Notes under the pieces: model-generated | Database searches by the model: none | Seen by the model: only the letters and a program-made list of their open reading frames with translations | What the model was told of the DNA's origin: nothing | In this document: positions 26,023 through 34,832 of the stretch, piece by piece | Position numbering within the stretch: position 1 is the stretch's first letter | How the letters are laid out: every line of letters begins with the position of its first letter | Assembly: GCA_964504285.1 (NCBI GenBank) | Contig: CAZDDZ010000002.1 | Span: 56,571 to 120,570 of the forward strand | Origin: Pseudoflavonifractor sp964504285 | GTDB lineage: Bacteria; Bacillota; Clostridia; Oscillospirales; Oscillospiraceae | Direction: 5' to 3' | DNA length: 64,000 nucleotides | Made by a program: the position numbers and the translations under genes

Positions 26023-26604
26023 ATGGTTGAACTGGACTGCTGGCTGTGGGAGAGCCTTTACACCGTAAAGCAGATGTATGACCACGGCTGTGCCGATCAA
26101 ATTCTGACGGTCTACGGAAATGACGAGATTGACAGCGACATGGTGTTTGAAATTGCCTGTGATGGGATTGGGCAGATATTTGAGGACACGCGAAACTACT
26201 GTAACGACAGCGCGGAAATCGAAACATACGTTTTCTTTGACTCCATGATCACCGACTTTTACCGTCTGTGTGAGGAATACGAGCGAAAAACGAAGTGTTC
26301 CGTTCGGGAAAATTCCTATCGGGCAGAAATGAAGCAGGCCATCTGCAATGGCTTCGCTTTTCAAGACTATTCATATGACTTTGAAATCCATACCGACCCG
26401 CAGGGTCACAGCGGATGCAAGCTGGTACTACTTTTGAGTCCCGAATTTTGCTGTCACTACCAGGTGCCAAATGGTCTGCTGGACATCCGAGACGCCTTTA
26501 CCAGCGGCACGGAGCGCCTGCGTCGAGAACTGGGGAAGCTGGAGTGCGAGAAGGTTGTGGCACTGCCTATCCCAGAAAATATGGAGGAAAGAAGGGCGGC
26601 ATAA
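26023..26604 (+). CDS. Unknown 193-residue acidic protein
   Basis: No family recognised. Starts MVELDCWLWESLYTVKQMYD behind GAGGTGCC. Many aromatic and acidic residues (FFDSMITDFYRLCEEYERK, DYSYDFEIHTDPQGHSGCKL) and a beta-strand LVLLLSPEFCCHYQV. Ends ENMEERRAA, with the recurrent Ala-Ala terminus. Its TAA overlaps the ATG of the E2-like gene by one base (TAATG), suggesting stoichiometric production with it, so it could be a partner of the E2. Confidence 0.55.
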   Translation: MVELDCWLWESLYTVKQMYDHGCADQILTVYGNDEIDSDMVFEIACDGIGQIFEDTRNYCNDSAEIETYVFFDSMITDFYRLCEEYERKTKCSVRENSYRAEMKQAICNGFAFQDYSYDFEIHTDPQGHSGCKLVLLLSPEFCCHYQVPNGLLDIRDAFTSGTERLRRELGKLECEKVVALPIPENMEERRAA

Positions 26605-27281
26605 TGCAAAAATATTGTGACACCATTCTGCGTATCTCACCCAGCAGAGCGGAAATCGTGGTAGAGCAAGAGAAGAAGGGCATTATTTCCCGAAAATTGA
26701 TTGCGCCGGAAACGTTGGCAAAGTGCTTTTTGAGCAGCCGATACGACGACGAAACCCATGCCACAGGCTTTCTGCCGGAGGGATGTATTTCGGTGGTCAT
26801 GACGCCCAAGTACACCTCCTACTACATCCGCTACCCTGATTTGTGCGCGGATGTCAGCTACTTTGGTACGAGCTATCCCGGCTTCCCGCTGCCGCGTCTG
26901 GTCTTTGAGCTGCGGTATATGCCGGCAGAAGGAAAGGTGGCCAAGTGCCGGGTGTGCGTGGTGAAGGATGAGCGGCTGACAGCCGACACCCCGACTTTCC
27001 TTTACCCATTCTCCAACGTGTCCTTTGACGGAAGCATCTGTGTGGGGAATAACGCCCTGCCGCGCTATAAGGACCCCGCGCGGCTGGGAACCCTGCCCGG
27101 CCATATCCTGCGGATACCCAATAACAACGACCATTTTTCAAAAGGTAACAATGCACTGAAGCTGGAGTACCGGGACTTGCTGGAGCAGATGAAGGGGAAA
27201 GAGCCCTCTCACTACTACACCGATTTGCTGGTTCCCAGCCATAAGACATTGGGCGACTTCATTAAGGGAGGCAAGGCATGA
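26604..27281 (+). CDS. E2 family D-like protein (PRTRC system protein B-like)
   Basis: Predicted ubiquitin-conjugating-enzyme-like protein, 225 residues. The core FLYPFSNVSFDGSICVGNNA (about 132-151) matches the family D pattern around the catalytic Cys, here Cys146, followed by LPRYKDPARLGTLPGHILRI and an NNNDHFS segment. Upstream beta strands (GCISVVMTPKYTSYYIRYPD, LPRLVFELRYMP) fit the E2/UBC-like fold. ATG 26604 overlaps the previous stop; its own stop overlaps the Rad52-like ATG (27278). Together with the JAB and E1-like genes it completes the enzymatic set of a ubiquitin-type pathway. Family assignment from motif memory; activity untested. Confidence 0.78.
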   Translation: MQKYCDTILRISPSRAEIVVEQEKKGIISRKLIAPETLAKCFLSSRYDDETHATGFLPEGCISVVMTPKYTSYYIRYPDLCADVSYFGTSYPGFPLPRLVFELRYMPAEGKVAKCRVCVVKDERLTADTPTFLYPFSNVSFDGSICVGNNALPRYKDPARLGTLPGHILRIPNNNDHFSKGNNALKLEYRDLLEQMKGKEPSHYYTDLLVPSHKTLGDFIKGGKA

Positions 27282-28183
27282 CAGAAAAAACCCCGAGGGA
27301 AATCCAAGCGGCGCTGGCTCAGCCCTTTGCGCCGGAGGATCTGGAATGGCGCCTTCAGCGGGCGTCTGAGGAAAAAATGCGCGGCCTCGCCGTGCCCTAC
27401 GTCACCAACCGGGCCATCATGAACCGCTTGGACGACGTGGTGGGGCCTGAGAACTGGCATAACGAGTACAAGCCATGGCACAGCGCTGGCAAGAAGGACG
27501 CTCAAATCTGCGGCATCTCCATCTACTTTGAGAGCCGTGGCTGGGTGACCAAATGGGACGGCGCCGAGGACACCGACGTGGAGCCCGTCAAGGGCGGTCT
27601 GTCCGACAGCATGAAGCGGGCCGCCGTCCACTGGGGAATCGGCCGGGTGCTCTACAATCTGGATACGGTCTGGGTGGACATCGAAAAGAGCGGGAAGAGC
27701 CTTGGCATCAAAAACAGCGAGCGATCCAAGCTGAACCGGGCATATCTGGATGTGCTGGATGGGCTTCACCTGCTCCCCGCACCCGCAGGTGGCACCCAGG
27801 CGCAGCTTACGCCCAAGGATGTGCCGGGCGCGACTAAGGCGGAGACACCTCCTGCGCAGGAAGCACCAAAACCGGCGCAGACGCCCCCGCCCGCACCGGC
27901 ACCCAGCGGCAAAACCACGCCCTTCCCCAAGCCCGCGGAGCCTGACTGGGAATACACCGTTCAGACAGCCAAGGTGCAAAAGGGCATGAACAGCACCAGC
28001 ACCAGCGTAGTGCTGGCAGATCAGGCCGGTAAGCGCGTCAATGCGTTTGCCCGTGGAGCGTGCGACCTTTCTCCCGGCGTACGTCTGAAAAACGTCAAGC
28101 TGACCCAGCGCAGACAGGATGCCGTGGTGTTCTTCATGCTGGATAGCTTTGAAGTGGTCGCCCCTGCTCCGCAGGCGGCCTAA
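27278..28183 (+). CDS. Rad52/Rad22-family single-strand annealing protein
   Basis: Recombination mediator that anneals complementary DNA strands. Within the first ~140 residues: the VPYVTNRAIMNRLDDVVGPE segment, WHNEYKPWHS, and the family signature SDSMKRAAVHWGIGRVLYNL (about 110-129). A Pro/Ala linker (about 175-215) joins a C-terminal beta domain (about 220-295; QKGMNSTSTSVVLADQAGKR), possibly OB-like. 301 residues, ends APQAA. ATGA overlap with the E2-like gene. Rad52-type annealing proteins occur in phage and ICE recombination modules (known). Good confidence. Confidence 0.85.
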   Translation: MTEKTPREIQAALAQPFAPEDLEWRLQRASEEKMRGLAVPYVTNRAIMNRLDDVVGPENWHNEYKPWHSAGKKDAQICGISIYFESRGWVTKWDGAEDTDVEPVKGGLSDSMKRAAVHWGIGRVLYNLDTVWVDIEKSGKSLGIKNSERSKLNRAYLDVLDGLHLLPAPAGGTQAQLTPKDVPGATKAETPPAQEAPKPAQTPPPAPAPSGKTTPFPKPAEPDWEYTVQTAKVQKGMNSTSTSVVLADQAGKRVNAFARGACDLSPGVRLKNVKLTQRRQDAVVFFMLDSFEVVAPAPQAA

Positions 28184-28211
28184 ACAATAAAATATGGAGG
28201 TGTAACTCAGC

Positions 28212-30065
28212 ATGGACAAATTATCCGGCTTATCTATTACCGGCATGAGCCTATCGGGGTTCAAATCCTATCTGGAACCGACCGAGCTTGCCTTTGGCAA
28301 CCCCACCATCATCACCGGCGGCAACGGTAAGGGAAAGTCCAGCATCGCGGACGCCATCGCCTTTGCCGTTACCGGGCTACCCTTCTTTGGGGAGCGGGGC
28401 ATCGACCGGCTCCACAGCGACGATGCGCCTGAGCTCTTTGTCGCCCTGCGCTTTACCGATGACGCTGGCACAGCCCACGAGCTGACCCGTACCCGGTATA
28501 AAAGCCGCATGACCATCACCTACGACGGCTATGAAATTCGCCAGCACAATTTGACCGATCTGTTTGGCGAAAAAGACGTGTTCCTCTCCATCTTCAATCC
28601 CCTCTATTTTATTGAGGAGCTGGGGGACAGCGGCAAAAACCTTTTGGAGCGGTATCTGCCGGCGGTCACCCATGAGGAGGTGCTGGCGGCGCTCAGCGAG
28701 GAGGTCCGCGCCTCCCTGGAGGGGGAATCGCTGCTGTCGCCGGAGGTCTATCTCAAGCGTCAGAGGGAATCCGTCCGGGAGTTGGAGGAAACAGTCATCT
28801 ACCTGACCGGCCAAAAAGACCTTGCCGAGACGCAGCGCCGTGACGGGTCAACAAAATCCACCCAGCGGGCAGAGCGGTTGGCCGCACTCCATGCGGAAAT
28901 CGGCACGTTGGAGGAAAAGCAGTTTTTGGGTATGGATTTGGCCGATCTGCGGGAGCAGATGGTGGACCTCAGCGCCCGGTACGAGGAGCTTGCCAAGGAG
29001 GGCGGAGAAAATTCCGCCACGGCAGAGCTGGATCGGCAAATTGCCGCGCTGCACCGGAAGCTGGCCGAGCGTAGAGCCGCGCAGTATGAACCCAAGTACG
29101 CCCAGCCCATCGCGGAGGCCGAAGCGCAGATTAAGACACTGGGCCAGCGGTATCAGCGGGAGCTGGCGCTCTATCAGGGCTTTCAGCCCGGGATGGTGTG
29201 TCCCACCTGCCACCGCGCCGTCACCGATGGGGACATCGGCAGCGTTCGGGAAGAACTGAAAAATGTCATTCGGGAAATCGGCGTCGCCGGTAAAGAGCAG
29301 ACGGCCCAGCGGGATGAGCTGCGGAATTTGGAACAGAAGGCCAAAGACACGTTTCTGCAATTCCAGGCCGACGATGTTGCCGCACTGGAGCGCAGCATTG
29401 AGGAGGCGGCCGCTGCCCGCGATGCCGCAGCGCAGAACGGTGATGATGAGCAGCGCGGAAAGGAGCTGGACGCCCTGCGGCAGAGCATTCAAGAGCTGAC
29501 CGCCACCCTGGAGTTCGGCACGCTGAATCAGGAGGAATACGACGCTCTGCAAAATTTCCGGGAGGAGCGCCGGACGGTGGAAGCCGAATTGGCTGCCCTC
29601 AAAAGCGTCAGCATGGATTCCGCCGAGGACTATGACGCGCGGATCGAGCAGGCCCAGACACAAATTACCGCCCTAAAAAAGCAAATTACCAATGTGGCCT
29701 CCTATGTGAGCCACCGGGCGGAGCTGACCTTCTCCCGACTTACGATGAACCGGGTGGCCATCTCCCTCTACGATGTGGTAAAGACCACCGGCGAGGCCAA
29801 GGACGTGTTTCGCTTTACCTACAACGGACGCCGGTATGACCGCCTCTCCCTCTCCGAGAAAATCCGGGCGGGTATGGAGGTGTCCGAGCTGATAAAGCGG
29901 CTCACCGGGCGCAATTATCCCGTGTTTGTCGATAACATGGAGTCCGTGGAGGAGCTATCCAACGTTACCCCCACCGGGCAGGTCATTATGGCAAAATGTG
30001 TACCCATGGCGGAGCTGTCGGTCAAGGCCGGTGGCATCCACCGGACGCAAAGCAAGGCGGCATAA
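28212..30065 (+). CDS. Rad50/SMC-like AAA ATPase with zinc hook
   Basis: ATPase of the Rad50/RecF/SMC superfamily, 617 residues, likely acting on DNA ends or recombination intermediates. Walker A GGNGKGKSS (36-44) follows SLSGFKSYLEP; two long coiled-coil arms flank the Cys hook CPTC (330-333), the site where two molecules join through zinc in Rad50; the C-terminus holds the ABC signature-like LSLSEKIRAGMEVSEL and the Walker B/D-loop VFVDNMESVEEL. Ends SKAA. GGAGGTGTAACTCAGC precedes the ATG. No Mre11/SbcD nuclease is adjacent. Confident superfamily call. Confidence 0.85.
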   Translation: MDKLSGLSITGMSLSGFKSYLEPTELAFGNPTIITGGNGKGKSSIADAIAFAVTGLPFFGERGIDRLHSDDAPELFVALRFTDDAGTAHELTRTRYKSRMTITYDGYEIRQHNLTDLFGEKDVFLSIFNPLYFIEELGDSGKNLLERYLPAVTHEEVLAALSEEVRASLEGESLLSPEVYLKRQRESVRELEETVIYLTGQKDLAETQRRDGSTKSTQRAERLAALHAEIGTLEEKQFLGMDLADLREQMVDLSARYEELAKEGGENSATAELDRQIAALHRKLAERRAAQYEPKYAQPIAEAEAQIKTLGQRYQRELALYQGFQPGMVCPTCHRAVTDGDIGSVREELKNVIREIGVAGKEQTAQRDELRNLEQKAKDTFLQFQADDVAALERSIEEAAAARDAAAQNGDDEQRGKELDALRQSIQELTATLEFGTLNQEEYDALQNFREERRTVEAELAALKSVSMDSAEDYDARIEQAQTQITALKKQITNVASYVSHRAELTFSRLTMNRVAISLYDVVKTTGEAKDVFRFTYNGRRYDRLSLSEKIRAGMEVSELIKRLTGRNYPVFVDNMESVEELSNVTPTGQVIMAKCVPMAELSVKAGGIHRTQSKAA

Positions 30066-30096
30066 CCCCACAAAACCGCAGAGAGGGTGACGCCGC

Positions 30097-31173
30097 TTGG
30101 CAAAACGTCCCTACATTAAAATCCCCATTGTGGACGTGGCCAGACGGTGTGGGCTTGTCCTCGATGATTGGACGCTCAGGCGCTCCGAGGTCGAGGCGAG
30201 CTGCCCCTTCTGCGGCGACCACGGCAAGGGGAAATACCATTTGAGCCTCAATACCGAGACCGACCAGTATCGGTGCAATCTCTGCAACGCCACGGGCAAC
30301 AGCGTCACGCTGTACGCCCGGGTGAAGGAGATCAGCAATCAAGAGGCATTCCGGGCGCTGGCTGCGGGCGGCAAGGTCTATCCTATGCCGTCCCAGCCGG
30401 AGCCCCAAAACACAGAGCGGCAGCCCCTGCCGCTCCAGCAGCGCCACGCGGCCTATGAGGAGATGCTGTCTTTTTTGACGCTCTCCCAGCGGCACCGTGA
30501 AAACCTGCTGGAGCGTGGGCTGTCCGAAGCGCGCATCATGGAAAACGGCTACCGCAGTATGCCGGAAACGCCCCAGGCACGGCGCTTACTCGCCAAGCTG
30601 GTGGACATGAACCACGAGCTGCTGGGTCTGCCCGGTTTCTTTACCCAGCAGGACGTATGGACGTTTGCCGGGCCCAACGGCTTCCTCATTCCTGTGCGGG
30701 ATAAGGAGGGGCTAATCCAAGGCATGAAGATTCGCCTGGACGACGCCAGTCAGCCCAACCGGAAATACCGCTGGCTGTCCAGCCGGGACAAGTCCATGCC
30801 AAACGGCACCCGCAGCTATTCGTGGGTCCATGTCACCGGCGACCGCACCCGCAAGCGCGCTTACATCACAGAGGGGCCGCTCAAGGGTGACGTGGCCAGC
30901 TTCCTCGCCAAGGATGCCCTGTTCGTCTGCACTGGCGGCATCAACGCCATTCGGGGTCTGACGGACACGCTGATGGATTTGGGCGTCACCGAGGCCGTGG
31001 AAGCCATGGATATGGACCAGATGACCAACCCGCAGGTGCGGGGCGGTATCCTCGCCATGCGGCAGGAGATACAAAAAAAGCTGCCCCACCTCAAATATTC
31101 AAAGTACACGTGGAATCCGGCCTACAAGGGTGTGGATGATTACTTCCTCAGCCGAGTGGCCGCAAATGAATAG
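30097..31173 (+). CDS. DNA primase-like protein (CHC2 zinc finger plus TOPRIM-like)
   Basis: Primer-making or primase-derived protein, 358 residues. Zinc-finger Cys36, Cys39, Cys60, Cys63 in CPFCGDHGKGKYH and YRCNLCNATGNS; the start is TTG 30097 (MAKRPYIKIPIVDVARRCG). The C-terminal half has ITEGPLKGDVASFLA and MDLGVTEAVEAMDMDQMTN, reminiscent of TOPRIM catalytic segments (Glu...DxD-like). Shorter than DnaG (~600), lacking a helicase-binding domain. It follows the Rad50-like gene closely. Role in element replication inferred. Confidence 0.7.
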   Translation: MAKRPYIKIPIVDVARRCGLVLDDWTLRRSEVEASCPFCGDHGKGKYHLSLNTETDQYRCNLCNATGNSVTLYARVKEISNQEAFRALAAGGKVYPMPSQPEPQNTERQPLPLQQRHAAYEEMLSFLTLSQRHRENLLERGLSEARIMENGYRSMPETPQARRLLAKLVDMNHELLGLPGFFTQQDVWTFAGPNGFLIPVRDKEGLIQGMKIRLDDASQPNRKYRWLSSRDKSMPNGTRSYSWVHVTGDRTRKRAYITEGPLKGDVASFLAKDALFVCTGGINAIRGLTDTLMDLGVTEAVEAMDMDQMTNPQVRGGILAMRQEIQKKLPHLKYSKYTWNPAYKGVDDYFLSRVAANE

Positions 31174-31189
31174 GAACGGAGATTTTAGA

Positions 31190-32161
31190 ATGAGCATTGT
31201 TGAATTTAAGAATATCGTAGGCACCAGCAGCGGCGATGACGCCAATATGCTGGGTAAGTTCCTATACTTTTCTCTCTCCAATATCCTGGTGGACAGAGAG
31301 CAGCTCTCCGAGCTGTGCGACAGCATGGGCATCCCCTACGCCGGCGGGAAACGGCTTTCACTGGCCGACGCCTTCCGCAGCGCCACAGGGGACATCCAGC
31401 AGCGCATTGTCGCGAAAGATGGCGGCGAGACCCGGATTTATCAGGTCTATTGCCGTGACAACGACAGCAGAAAAGGGGTGCTGTCCCGGGAGCTTCTCAA
31501 GGAAACCATGAACCGGGAGACCAATCACTATGAGAAGCTGGCCAACATCAGCTTTGATAAGAGCGACGGCCTGTTTGGTTACGACAACCTGGTCTACGAC
31601 AGCGAGGTGGACGCGCAGGCCCTCTGCCACCGGGCGGAGGAGCTGTTCGAGCTCTACCAGCAGTGCGCCAACCGCAAGCAGATTGAAACGATTTGTCTAA
31701 ACTTCCTGCGCAGCATGGAGGCCACCAAGGTCAGCGTCAACGGCCACCTCTATTTTATCCCCCGGTTCCAGATGGAAAAGGCGGATATTTTCGAGGACTT
31801 TATCGAAACGCTGAGCGGCCTCAACCGCAACGACACCGCCCTGATGGCAAACTCCTTTTACATTATCGACGACGCCAAGCAGCGGGAGAAGATGACCGAG
31901 GAGTTCTACTCCGCCGTGAAGAAGGAGATCGCCGAGTATCTGGAGCGAGCCGACTACTTCATCAAAAGCGGCAGCCAAAGCCCCTCCGTCATGGAGCGGT
32001 GGGTGCTGAAGATCGAGGCGCTGGAGCAGAAAAAGCGGCACTATGAGGACATTCTGCGCCGGGAACTGACAGGGCTGGACGATGAGTTCTCCGCCCTCAA
32101 GTTCCTCTCTCAGGAGCTGTCCCTGCGGGCGCAGGGGCTTCGATTTCGGAAGGCGGCATAG
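31190..32161 (+). CDS. Unknown protein, last gene of the E1/E2/JAB module
   Basis: 323 residues from ATG 31190 (an in-frame ATG at 31130 is inside the primase gene). No family recognised with certainty; the length and mostly helical nature, with C-terminal coiled-coil (RWVLKIEALEQKKRHYEDIL) and SIVEFKNIVGTSSGDDANML at the start, resemble uncharacterised phage/ICE proteins (DUF6744-like, from memory). Ends FRKAA. A strong hairpin follows at 32175, consistent with the operon ending here. Confidence 0.6.
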   Translation: MSIVEFKNIVGTSSGDDANMLGKFLYFSLSNILVDREQLSELCDSMGIPYAGGKRLSLADAFRSATGDIQQRIVAKDGGETRIYQVYCRDNDSRKGVLSRELLKETMNRETNHYEKLANISFDKSDGLFGYDNLVYDSEVDAQALCHRAEELFELYQQCANRKQIETICLNFLRSMEATKVSVNGHLYFIPRFQMEKADIFEDFIETLSGLNRNDTALMANSFYIIDDAKQREKMTEEFYSAVKKEIAEYLERADYFIKSGSQSPSVMERWVLKIEALEQKKRHYEDILRRELTGLDDEFSALKFLSQELSLRAQGLRFRKAA

Positions 32162-32174
32162 CAAATACAAACCG

Positions 32175-32206
32175 GAGTACGGGGAAGCAAATGCCTCCCC
32201 GTACTC
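32175..32206 (+). terminator. Terminator-like hairpin ending the E1/E2/JAB operon
   Basis: GAGTACGGGGAAGC pairs with GCCTCCCCGTACTC (one mismatch) around AAAT. T-rich sequence follows loosely (CAATCTTGCTATTT). 32207-32386 holds the promoter region of the rhamnosidase-like gene; nothing else is seen. Confidence 0.6.
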
Positions 32207-32386
32207 CTCTCAATCTTGCTATTTGCTTGCCAAGGACATGCTTCAAAACCAGACTGGCGAAAAGCTTATGCCGTGAGGATGGAAGTCTGTGCGGATGCGA
32301 TTCTCCTTTTTCGTATGTTGTGTACAATTGAGCAGAATAATGTGCAGTTTCTTGTTTGAAAGTGCCATAACGGAGGAGAAGATGAG

Positions 32387-34810
32387 ATGAAGAAAAAACT
32401 GTTGGCAAGGTGTATTGCCATCATACTGTGCACTGCCTCCCTTTTTTCGCTGTTGGCCGGGTGTACAGGAAAAGGAGAAGGAAAAGAAGAAAGTACGCCT
32501 GGCCCTAATGCCGCCGAGAGTAGCGGGGTTCCTAATCGAGGTGCGCCAGACCGCTCTGATCTCGCGTATCCAGACGCCATTGAGGCGTATCAAAAGACCG
32601 ACTGGAGTGCAGACTGGATTTGGACCAAGAGCTGCTCAGAGGATAGCTACGTGGCCTTCCGCAAGACTTTTACGCTGGATGAGGATATCACTTCCGCCAC
32701 CGCGTTTATCTCCGCTGTGGACAAATATGTCCTGTGGGTCAACGGCGAGATGGTGGTGCTGGACGGATCGCCGAAGCGGGGGCCCACGCCTTATGACAGC
32801 TACTACGACGAGGTGGAGCTCACCAACCTAAAGCGGGGGGAGAACGTGATTGCCCTTCAGGTGGCCTTTAACGGGCGCTCAGGAGACGGCTCCATTGTTC
32901 CCATTATGGCCGACGAAAATGGGGACGAGTTTCCCCAGGCGGGACTGCTTTTTGAACTGAAGGCCGGAAGCCAAACCGTTGCCTCGGACAGCTCCTTCAA
33001 GGCCCTGAAGCTGGAAGCCTACAAGAACCGCCGCACGGCGGGGGCCGACTACCCCAACTACCCGCAGGCCTCCATGCTGGCGGAGCGCAACGTCTATTTT
33101 GACGCCCGGGACGCCATCGGCGATTGGATGGCGCCGGGGTTTGACGACAGCGCTTGGGAGGATGCAGCTCTCGTGGCAAAGCCAGGAGAGTTGCCCTTTG
33201 GGGGCCTTTATGATGCCATGATTGACCCCATCTGCTTTTACGACAGAGTGGACTTTGAACAGGCTGGGGACTATGTGGGAAGGGAGCTTGCGCAGGACAC
33301 CAAACTTGAGCTGACCCTCCCACGCAACACACAGTTTACCTTCTATTTCGAACTCACCGCTCCAGCGGGCAAGAGGCTCACGGTCTATACCGATACTTAT
33401 CAGTATCAGGATGAGATTTCCTCGTTTAAGGACACCTACGTCACGGGGGACGGCGCACAGAGCTATGAGAACTACCCCTGGCGCTCGGGCACAAAGCTAA
33501 TCATAGAAGCGGAAGCGGGCGTGACATTTACGAGGCTCGCCTATCGAATCAGCGAATTTGACAGCCAGCGTACCCCCGCGTTTACCTCCTCCGCGCCGCA
33601 GCTGGACCAGCTCTGGCTGGAGGCACAGAACACGGTGCTGGTCTGCATGCGCGATACCTTCATGGACTGCCCGGAGCGGGAGCGGGGCCCCTACATGGGT
33701 GACGCCTCAAATGAGGTGGATGCCGCCCTCTACGGCTTTGATGATGCGGCCCAACGCCTGATTAAAAAAGCAATTTTGAACACTGCCGCGTGGACGCGGA
33801 AGGATGGAGGCATCCCCTCCCGCGCGCCCAGCGTAAAGCCTCAGGAGATTCCCATCCAGTCTCTGGCGTTTCTCACCAGCGCCTATAACTACTGGCTTCA
33901 CTCCGGCGATGTGGAGACCATGACCGCCTACTACAAGATCAGCGTCGATTATCTTAAACTGTTTGACATGGAGAACGGGCTTCCTGTTTACAGGGCCGGA
34001 ACCTGGACCTGGGACGACTGGGGGGGGAAAATCGACAAGAATCTTTTACAGGTGGGCTTTTACTACTACGCACTCAATCTCACCAGCCGCCTGGGGGACG
34101 AGCTGGGGATCGACGGGGACAAGGTCTTTTTTACCGAGCGCATGACCTCCATCAAGGAAAACTTCCGCGCGGCTTATTATACGCCGGAGGGCTTCCGCTC
34201 TGCCGAGTCCCCCTATGTCGACGAGCGGGCAAACGCCCTACTGGCCCTGTCCGGCCTGGCGGATGCGGCGGATTACGACCTTATTGCAAACGTCATCGCC
34301 ACCACCTATGAGGCCAGCCCTTTCTGCGAGAAATATATTCTGGAGGCCGCCTGCGTCATGGGGCGGACGGATCTGGCCCTCAAGCGTATGCTGGACCGCT
34401 ATGCCCTCATGCTGCACGATGAGTACGACACCCTCTGGGAGCAGTTTTGGCCTGATGACGGCACCATCAACCACGGCTGGACCGCCGCGCCGCTCTATAT
34501 TCTGTCAAAATATGTCGCTGGCATCCAGCCCACCTCGGGGGGATTCGAGACCTATACCATCGCGCCTGCCGACGTTCTGGAGTCCTTCTCCTGCACGGAG
34601 TACACGGAGAAGGGAACGCTCACCGTGCGCCTTGAGAAAGCGGATGGAGAAGCCGTACTCACCATCGGCGCCATCGGCGGCGAGGGTACCGTGCGCATTC
34701 CCCGGAGCATGGGCAGCGAGATATCTGTCACAGGCGGTAATTACGAGCTCTTAGGGGATAACGACGTGAAAATTACCGATGCCGCCACCTATACCATCCG
34801 AGTAAGGTAG
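32387..34810 (+). CDS. GH78 alpha-L-rhamnosidase-like lipoprotein
   Basis: Surface lipoprotein of 807 residues that would cleave alpha-L-rhamnose from plant glycosides or pectin. Signal peptide with lipobox LLAGC (about 26); a beta-sandwich domain starting WSADWIWTKSCSEDSYVAFR as in GH78; another domain with YENYPWRSG; and the catalytic (alpha/alpha)6 barrel (about 400-720) with the family hallmark MDCPERERGPYMGD (Asp427 onward) and the GTINHGWTAAPLYILSKYVA segment. C-terminal beta domain after 740. GGAGGAGAAGATGAG precedes the ATG. The next gene is an esterase-like lipoprotein 22 bp away, probably co-transcribed. Confidence 0.85.
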   Translation: MKKKLLARCIAIILCTASLFSLLAGCTGKGEGKEESTPGPNAAESSGVPNRGAPDRSDLAYPDAIEAYQKTDWSADWIWTKSCSEDSYVAFRKTFTLDEDITSATAFISAVDKYVLWVNGEMVVLDGSPKRGPTPYDSYYDEVELTNLKRGENVIALQVAFNGRSGDGSIVPIMADENGDEFPQAGLLFELKAGSQTVASDSSFKALKLEAYKNRRTAGADYPNYPQASMLAERNVYFDARDAIGDWMAPGFDDSAWEDAALVAKPGELPFGGLYDAMIDPICFYDRVDFEQAGDYVGRELAQDTKLELTLPRNTQFTFYFELTAPAGKRLTVYTDTYQYQDEISSFKDTYVTGDGAQSYENYPWRSGTKLIIEAEAGVTFTRLAYRISEFDSQRTPAFTSSAPQLDQLWLEAQNTVLVCMRDTFMDCPERERGPYMGDASNEVDAALYGFDDAAQRLIKKAILNTAAWTRKDGGIPSRAPSVKPQEIPIQSLAFLTSAYNYWLHSGDVETMTAYYKISVDYLKLFDMENGLPVYRAGTWTWDDWGGKIDKNLLQVGFYYYALNLTSRLGDELGIDGDKVFFTERMTSIKENFRAAYYTPEGFRSAESPYVDERANALLALSGLADAADYDLIANVIATTYEASPFCEKYILEAACVMGRTDLALKRMLDRYALMLHDEYDTLWEQFWPDDGTINHGWTAAPLYILSKYVAGIQPTSGGFETYTIAPADVLESFSCTEYTEKGTLTVRLEKADGEAVLTIGAIGGEGTVRIPRSMGSEISVTGGNYELLGDNDVKITDAATYTIRVR

Positions 34811-34832
34811 CGGCCGCAGGGAGGGAAGAGGT

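Noticed and set aside
19338..32161. Stand-alone defence system such as Bil or CBASS type II
   Set aside because: The E1-, E2- and JAB-like genes are embedded in replication and recombination genes, with no cyclase, effector or ISG15-like gene; a PRTRC-like element module fits better.
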